Shown here piece after piece: positions 58,525 through 64,000 of a stretch of 64,000 nt of DNA. Location of the stretch: NCBI GenBank assembly GCA_015039315.1, contig WIDE01000051.1, forward strand, positions 1-64,000, in the 5' to 3' direction. Both the position numbers and the translations under genes were made by a program. Every line of letters starts with the position of its first letter. Position 1 is the first letter of the stretch. Source of the DNA: Clavulina sp. PMI_390. Lineage: Eukaryota; Basidiomycota; Agaricomycetes; Cantharellales; Hydnaceae. Below the pieces are notes generated by a model. The model made no database searches. It saw only the letters and a list, made by a program, of their open reading frames with translations, and had not been told where the DNA came from.

Positions 58525-59793
58525 TCATAAATCGTCTGGTGGAGGAGGCGGTAGTTGCCAGAAACCCGGATCGGACGATCGCAATCGACGACCGGAATCC
58601 TCCATCGCGGACCCTTTCTTCTTCCTTCTTTTGCTCGACGAACCTTGATGAGAAGCCAAGCCCATCTCGGTGCCATCGAGAGCAGGGTCTTGCTCGATAG
58701 ATGGAAAGCGGATTGTTTGGATTGCCATGCTGCTGAACGTGTGGGGAAATTCAGGGCATTCGGGAAGAAGGCTGGCTCGCAAGAATGGGACTGGGTACAG
58801 GGAGAGGAAGAAGAGGTCAATCCGTTAGTCAAGCATTGTGAAGCCGACAGGGGTGCCATATGGAAATGCGATCCATGAAACAAGAGCCCAGTACTTACGC
58901 AGCCGGAACGTCGCGGGCGCCACCATCTCCATCCACCTTACTCCCCTACTACAGGAAAAGAAGAGAAGCATTAAGTACATATTAGGGGTAGCTATGGCGA
59001 GGATGCACAATATACGTACTTGAGTTCATAAGCAATCAGATCATTAGCAATGAAGAGTAGGGCGGAGAGCTTTTCCCGTTCGAAATTTCTCCGGAAAAAG
59101 CGTTCATAGAGTTTAAGATCGCAATGGGGTAGGTACACGAGCGTCTTCAAGCTGGGATCTATCTCGTGGTTCTCCAACTAGTAGGGAGAAGACATTAGCA
59201 ATACGCACTATGAGATGTGGAAGCAAACAGAGTACTCGCTAAATTTTCGGGCTCGACAATGAAGCCTAGACTCTCTAGCGCAGCCTTGTCTTCTAAGGAG
59301 AATACGGGGTCGTATATTCTGACATTACTAAGTGACTGTGCCACATCAGCAATTAGCATAATTACGGGAGCAAAGGGCAGACACACTCACCAAGTTCAGA
59401 TGCTCGCACATCCGCACTAAAGCATATAGCTGAGCGCGTGATATTGGGAATTTCAAGGGAGATCCCAAGCCTAAACATAGCCCTTGTGCGGGCGGAAGAT
59501 GCTCTCCATCTTCTAGAAGAAAGCGATCTAGCGAACCTAGAACGCATTGAAGGCTTTGGTCAGTCGCGAGACTGTATGCTGACACAGTGAAGGAGATAGG
59601 ACGGACTAAAGAATTTGGATAGCCAGCCAGAAGCGTCTAGCTCTCTTGATGTGACCTCGAAGAGGTGTGCGAAGGTGGGTTCTATCTGCTTGCTCATGTC
59701 CTTATTATTTTTCCCCGAGCGCACTTTCTTATTTGACTTTCCATGCTGAACGTAGGTGAAACCGCTTTCCATGCCCTTCTCAGTAGCACTCAT
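58525..59793 (-). CDS. SRR1-like domain protein
   Basis: A multi-exon gene starting MSATEKGMESGFTYVQHGKS at 59793 and ending FWQLPPPPPDDL at 58525. The SRR1 fold is seen as LCLGLGSPLKFPISRAQLYA, VRIYDPVFSLEDKAALESLG, LKTLVYLPHCDLKLYERFFR and FIANDLIAYELK, with a late block PECPEFPHTFSSMAIQTI. The N-terminus has a basic patch (KSNKKVRSGKNNKD) and the C-terminus another (SSSKRRKKKG). SRR1 was named for a plant protein in phytochrome B and clock signalling; the fungal and animal relatives have no settled biochemical role, and animal ones have been tied to heme or ribosome processes. Five or six exons. It is divergent from MRPL31, 121 bp between starts. Confidence 0.8.
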
Positions 59794-59914
59794 AGCAGCT
59801 GTAGCATGGAAGGGATAGTGGTTCAGCAGAGAAACGCGTCCAGGGTCCGATCTCGGGTCGGTCTCGGAAACACCCGTGGCTACCGCAAAAAGCCACCAGC
59901 ATCCACGAAGAAAC

Positions 59915-60524
59915 ATGTTTGGCCCATTCCGTTCGAGTGCTGTCGCGCTTGGTGGTCTCGTATGGTTAGTTTTCATTCTCTGCTTGATGGTTTGACCTCC
60001 TGTTCTCATACTTGTTGACTGCCCATTGCCTGCTTTGGTTTTGTTTGCTCGCGTGCTCTGCTGGGTCTTCGTGCCACATCTGTGAAGGAAATCACCATGG
60101 CGGTTATCCCCTACGCGTAAAGCGAATCAGAGACTGAGACTAAAGCGCGTTGACAGTGTGATAGAAGCTGTCGCTGCCAGTGGAGTGCAATGCAAGGCTT
60201 TGGTGAGTTTCTCTTCCACCCCTCGTCCATTCCGCACCTCTGGCTGAATGCGTTTTGAATGCTCCTTGATGTTTAGGTCCAAGCACTCGCTCTGCCAAAG
60301 CAGGATGAAATGCCCGCCAAGGACAAGTACACGACATTCAACCGGACGAGTCGCGGATTCCGCAAGGGTGTACACAAAGTGCCCAAATTCACTCGGGTGC
60401 GTCCTATCTCTTGTCTTCACAAGATTAATGTCTATTTCTCTATGTTTTATATCATTAACGCTGAATCTTTCAAATTATATGGCGCATCTAGTTATCACTG
60501 CGGGAGAACCCTCAAGGCTTCTAG
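59915..60524 (+). CDS. MRPL31: mitochondrial large-subunit ribosomal protein L31 (fungal)
   Basis: Four exons (59915-59964, 60088-60202, 60277-60396, 60492-60524) join in frame to 105 residues. The reading is MFGPFRSSAVALGGLV, then WKSPWRLSPTRKANQRLRLK, VDSVIEAVAASGVQCKALVQ, then EMPAKDKYTTFNRTSRGFRK, GVHKVPKFTRLSLRENPQGF. The pattern WK-PWRLS-TRKANQR and the C-terminal RxNPxGF are the marks of this fungal mitoribosomal protein, and length agrees. The last exon encodes only ten residues plus stop. It is small enough to be missed by frame-based calling. Confidence 0.93.
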
Positions 60525-60837
60525 GCTCTCCGTGCCGTCGCGTCACTCTTTTACCATTATCCTCTGGCTCCTGCCTTCTATGCATCTGTACTCCTATGAA
60601 TCAATTAATTGCATTCCATCTGGTTTGAATCCGTTCCTTCCTCACTGGGCGTATATTGGACACCTCTAAACCTCGCAAGGCCCATCGTGCATTTTAGCAT
60701 CCCAAACAGCAAAGCTCTAAAACCAGACTAACGTGTACAAGAAACTCGAAAACTATATCTACATAAAACGAAGGAATGCGGGGGATAGTGAGAGAGAGAG
60801 AGCCTTTGCGCAAATCGACCTCCGCTTCCAGCCCAGC
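60525..60837. other. convergent 3' intergenic stretch
   Basis: About 310 bases between the stops of MRPL31 (+) and CMS1 (-). It includes a short GA repeat at about 60790-60803. No gene seen. Confidence 0.5.
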
Positions 60838-62337
60838 TTAGAACAGTACTAACTGGCACTTGCCGTTCTTCAAGCGCTCCATCACCTTTTCATTCTTGAA
60901 GAAGCTTTTGAAGATTTCATCCTTGGTCTCGCGCGTATCAAGCATGGAGCGCTGTTTCGTGTCCATGTACGTGACGTCAAGGATGATGTGCGACAAGGCT
61001 TTTGTGATCAGTGCATCTGATGAAGAGTGGATACATGATCAGTTGGTACTTCGTTTATTCGTTTCACAAAACAGATACAGATTGGGGTGAGAGGGAGAAG
61101 GAGGACTGACCTGTGTCATTCAGCAGCGTCGACACTCGGGAAGGCGTCCCGATCGCTACCCCCACTTTTGTTTTCTTTAGGTGCTCAACGTGTTGTGCCA
61201 ATGTGAAATGTCGAGCGAATAGCTAGCGTAGCAAGAAATTGCTGTAGGTTAGGGGAGGTAGTGGAGGTCGGGCAACTGAAATTTCCACAAGGAAAAGAAG
61301 GAAAAAGATCACTTACTTTGCACACCTCGCCGCCTTTCTCGCCTTTAAGCGGGCGAAAGGACCTCGTGAGGTCCGTGACCCGGTTGGCGTTTGCAGCAAG
61401 CATAATGCACGTGGGTGCGCCATTATTCTTGGACGATTGGCCGATACGCGTAGCTAGTGTCGGCACCACTGATGAAAGCGAGAATGAATCAAGCGGAGGT
61501 GAGTAAATGAAGACGGGGCAAATGATGCAAGTTCGAAAGGAGAGATAGGAAAGAAAAAAGGACTCACCCTGCTGGATGAACGCAGCCAATGTCTCGTGCG
61601 TCCGCTCGCCAGTCCATTCCCTCGTATCCACGATGCATGATTCTATCACGTCATACACAGTAGAAAAAACACCCAGGAGAAACATATAGGCAAATGAGAA
61701 GCACCAAGTGAGCAGGACGGGTCAATCACACTGGCAAAGGGCAAAAAAGAAAAGAAGAAAAAGGTACTCACATACCTGGAATCGCAATGTCCTCGAGCTC
61801 GACTTCTGTCAGCGTTCCAAGGACTTGAGCGTGTCCCTTCCGAAGTAATGAGGCAATCCGAGCAGGGGATTGGGTGGCGGTGATCGTCGAGTCAGTGGGC
61901 TCGACGTCATTGACCAATGTCAGGCGCTGTTTCTGTATTCCATCCCAAGTTAGACAAGGACTTAGCATACAGATCTATATTAGAAAATCAACATGCTCAG
62001 ATGTTAGACGGACCTTTGCTTTGCGCTCGTTATCTTTTGCGCGCTTCTTTCGTTTTTTCTCCTTTTTTGCCTCATCAACATCATTAGGTGCATTCATCTG
62101 GCTCTGAGTTCTTTTGAGCGATTTAGAAGACGAGGGTTGTTTCGAAGATGGAGGGTTTTGTTGTTGGGAAGTGGGATCATCATCGTCTGCATCTTCTGCG
62201 GCATCAGCGTCACTGGCAAACTGGTCTTCTTCGCCATGCAGGGGGGCAAAATGGTTATTTTCTTCCTCGTCATCAGAGACGGCTACGAGGTCGTCCGGGG
62301 CATAGTCATCATCGAGGTCATCGCCCCTGGCCACCAT
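60838..62337 (-). CDS. CMS1: CMS1-type protein of the U3-containing 90S pre-ribosome
   Basis: Starts MVARGDDLDDDYAPDDLVAV at 62337 and ends ERLKNGKCQLVLF (TAA 60838-60840). About five exons. The N-terminal ~130 residues are acidic, then strongly basic (KKEKKRKKRAKDNERKAK). The C-terminal fold shows KQRLTLVNDVEPTDS, the block PTCIMLAANANRVTDLTRSF, RPLKGEKGGEVCKLFARHFT, HLKKTKVGVAIGTPSRVSTL, and LSHIILDVTYMDTKQRSMLD. This is like a helicase-type nucleotide-binding fold without its catalytic motifs, as in the CMS1/CMSS1 family. Members sit in early 90S small-subunit precursors. The junction between residues of exon 1 and exon 2 lies at about 62010-61935. Confidence 0.85.
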
Positions 62338-63893
62338 GATGCAAGGTCTAAAACAGATGCGGCACACGAGCGCACAGGAGAAATTGTCTGAGACTAATTT
62401 TGTTGTTTGGTTCGAGGAGCGCAAATTCAGGTTCGATCGGAACAGCCACTGAGCCCAACTCATTCAACTGTGAATGGGCGCTCATCCCGGCGAACTCGGA
62501 GGCGCGGCCAAGCCTATTCGCTGGGAACCGCTTTTGCCAAGTTTCATGGTACCTCATGGACGTCGACTCGAGCGTGTAGTTGATGAATGAGAGCTACCCA
62601 AGCTAGCCCTGTTCCTTGGCGCAGATGCATCCACACGTGTCGCTGTCAAACAGCAGCCCACCCCACAGGAAATGAGTCCAATCTGAAATTATCCGGCGTA
62701 ATTTCGCGCCCAACATGATAAGGGACGATATTTTATGGAGTGATTGAAGGATGCATTTCATGCTGTGGGAGAGGGAGGGGAAAGGAGAATCATTGCTAGA
62801 TCTACACGTATCATCCTCGCAAGGCAGCGAGCTATTATGTACGAGCGGGAGAGAACCTGCGACATATAATGGGTGCGAATTCCTATATTGTTCCAGGGGC
62901 TGGACCTACCATAATCAGTATGGTAATGGTGCCTCCCTCGGGCGGCGCCCAGACGTCATGAGACAGATAGGAAAGCTTCCTTGGCAAGGAGAGAAAGAGA
63001 GTAATATGGGGTAAATCATTAGTCAGTTATCAGGTGATTGAGTGAAGTGAGAGAACCCGATAACGCTGATAATATTGAGTGAGTGCGCGATGCTCTCGAA
63101 TATTGGTTTTGATAGCGTCGTCGCCACAGGCACAGAACGTATATGTTGCGGACCCGCGATTCAAACAATAAGTTGATGAATGGCAGGAAGGGAGGGGCTA
63201 TACTTCTGTACTAGATTCTGCTCATGTTTTTCGGCTTGGCGTGAAACTTGTTCATATACGGCCCTTGAGTATGGGATCAGTCTTTGCCCGTGATGAGTTG
63301 GCGAGTCGGTGCTCGGTACGCTTGCCCGCCAAGTCTGGGCGAGGGCGGAACGTCGAGGGCGGGGATCTCTCTCCTCTGATGTCATCTATACGTGCTAGAA
63401 GGACTTGTAATGGATGGGAGAATATTCATTTCATGGGTGGTCCACATCCATCTCCAACTGATGATGACAGTGTTGCTCTCGCTGATTCGGTGATGGTGTT
63501 GGCGGGACCTGACCGATAGTTGAACATTGAACAGAGGACCGAGAGAGTTTGAATGCGATCTGCCCTCCACGACCGCAGCAGCAGAGGACGAGCCTCGTTC
63601 CCGTTCTCTCCCACAAGTATAAGTATAGCAAGCGATCTCTGTCTCTCTCACATCTCATCACCCAGTGCCGTTATTAGTTTTTTTTTTTTTCTGCCTTCCT
63701 TCTTCACTTCGCCAAGAAAGGGCTGCCCAGGCGAGAGTGAAAATCTGTATAGGCGACCGGGAACTGAATTCGTTTGCCTAAAAAACTCTGCTCTGCCGAG
63801 CTCGCCTCCCCCTTCTCCTGTGGCCCGCTATAAGGAGCAGTCCCCCCAATTCACAAAGAGCGACCCTCTCACCCCTCCTCCAGCGCGCAAGCC
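62338..63893. other. 1.5-kb upstream region
   Basis: Between CMS1 (-) and the gene at the right edge (+). It holds a T run (63678-63690), pyrimidine-rich leader-like sequence after 63780, and short open frames without support. It probably contains both promoters. Confidence 0.45.
63827..63833 (+). promoter_or_regulatory. TATA-like element upstream of the right-edge gene
   Basis: CTATAAGG at about 63827-63834 lies some 65 bases before the ATG at 63894. The same word stands upstream of the BTB-like gene near 28024. The spacing suits a core promoter. Confidence 0.4.
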
Positions 63894-64000
63894 ATGCGAC
63901 ACCCGTCCTCCTCCCCTGATCCATCGGATCCATCTGCTCTTCTCCCTATCGTCGTCCTCCCAGTCGTCATCTCAATCCCCATTGCCCTCTTCTTCTTCCA
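63894..64000 (+). CDS. 5' end of a gene cut by the window edge
   Basis: An ATG at 63894 opens a frame to the edge: MRHPSSSPDPSDPSALLPIV, then VLPVVISIPIALFFF. The start is hydrophilic and Pro/Ser-rich, followed by a hydrophobic segment, so a membrane anchor or signal anchor is likely. The pyrimidine-rich leader and TATA-like word upstream support a true start. Too short to name. Confidence 0.45.
   Translation, partial: MRHPSSSPDPSDPSALLPIVVLPVVISIPIALFFF

Overview
The window is nuclear DNA of a filamentous fungus, most likely an agaricomycete basidiomycete. The evidence is the gene style: dense 50-75 nt introns with GTRNGY donors and YAG acceptors, very small exons, tight gene spacing on both strands, and single-copy eukaryotic housekeeping genes. 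The F-box/LRR and BTB-like genes, the serine- and proline-rich proteins and the codon style recall Ceratobasidiaceae (Rhizoctonia), but that placement is inference from memory of the group, not from a search. I saw no transposon, rRNA, CRISPR array or secondary-metabolite cluster, and no tRNA that I could support.

Layout, left to right: the tail of an unrecognised gene (1-301); a CCCH/RING-IBR-RING ubiquitin ligase (820-4384,+); an F-box-like LRR gene (4709-5917,-); a RING finger gene (6816-8332,-); V-ATPase subunit F (8657-9259,-); a low-complexity basic protein (10039-10761,+); a SET-domain protein (10772-11449,-) divergent from a 16-exon bestrophin-like channel (11596-13805,+); the proteasome activator BLM10/PA200 (14092-22231,+); an ecdysoneless/SGT1 homologue (22373-25604,-); mitochondrial succinyl-CoA ligase beta (25756-27657,-); a BTB-like gene (28152-29492,+); a TFIIB/Brf-like factor (29823-31530,+); a DEDDy 3'-5' exonuclease (31693-33137,-); a ferroportin (33465-35352,-); the ESCRT-I subunit VPS23/TSG101 (35569-37816,-) divergent from guanine deaminase (37881-39460,+); NOC3 (39504-42374,-); TEL2 (42443-45881,-); an orphan single-pass membrane protein (46147-46905,-); a two-finger C2H2 factor (48112-49471,-); CCT1/TCP-1 alpha (50581-53376,+); an acidic serine/proline-rich gene in a gene-poor stretch (54441-56067,+); an SRR1-like protein (58525-59793,-) divergent from mitochondrial ribosomal protein L31 (59915-60524,+); CMS1 (60838-62337,-); and a gene start cut by the right edge (63894-64000,+).

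These genes do not form a pathway cluster. They are a typical housekeeping block: protein turnover and folding (RBR ligase, BLM10, CCT1), endosome and vacuole (VPS23, V-ATPase F), ribosome assembly (NOC3, CMS1), mitochondrion (succinyl-CoA ligase, MRPL31), genome and transcription (TEL2, exonuclease, ECD, TFIIB-like), and metabolite and iron handling (guanine deaminase, ferroportin). Several pairs are divergent with very short shared upstream regions.

The most interesting points are: a 268-bp tandem duplication in VPS23 that breaks its reading frame, with a possible 55-nt splice that would repair it; 4-nt and 6-nt micro-exons in the bestrophin-like gene; a BLM10 whose C-terminal Tyr-Tyr-Ala proteasome-docking motif is split by the last intron; and an E3 ligase joining a CCCH finger, apparent RNA-binding folds and an RBR module. 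I assembled exon junctions by eye and verified frames where exact exon coordinates are given; elsewhere the gene span is firmer than the internal junctions.
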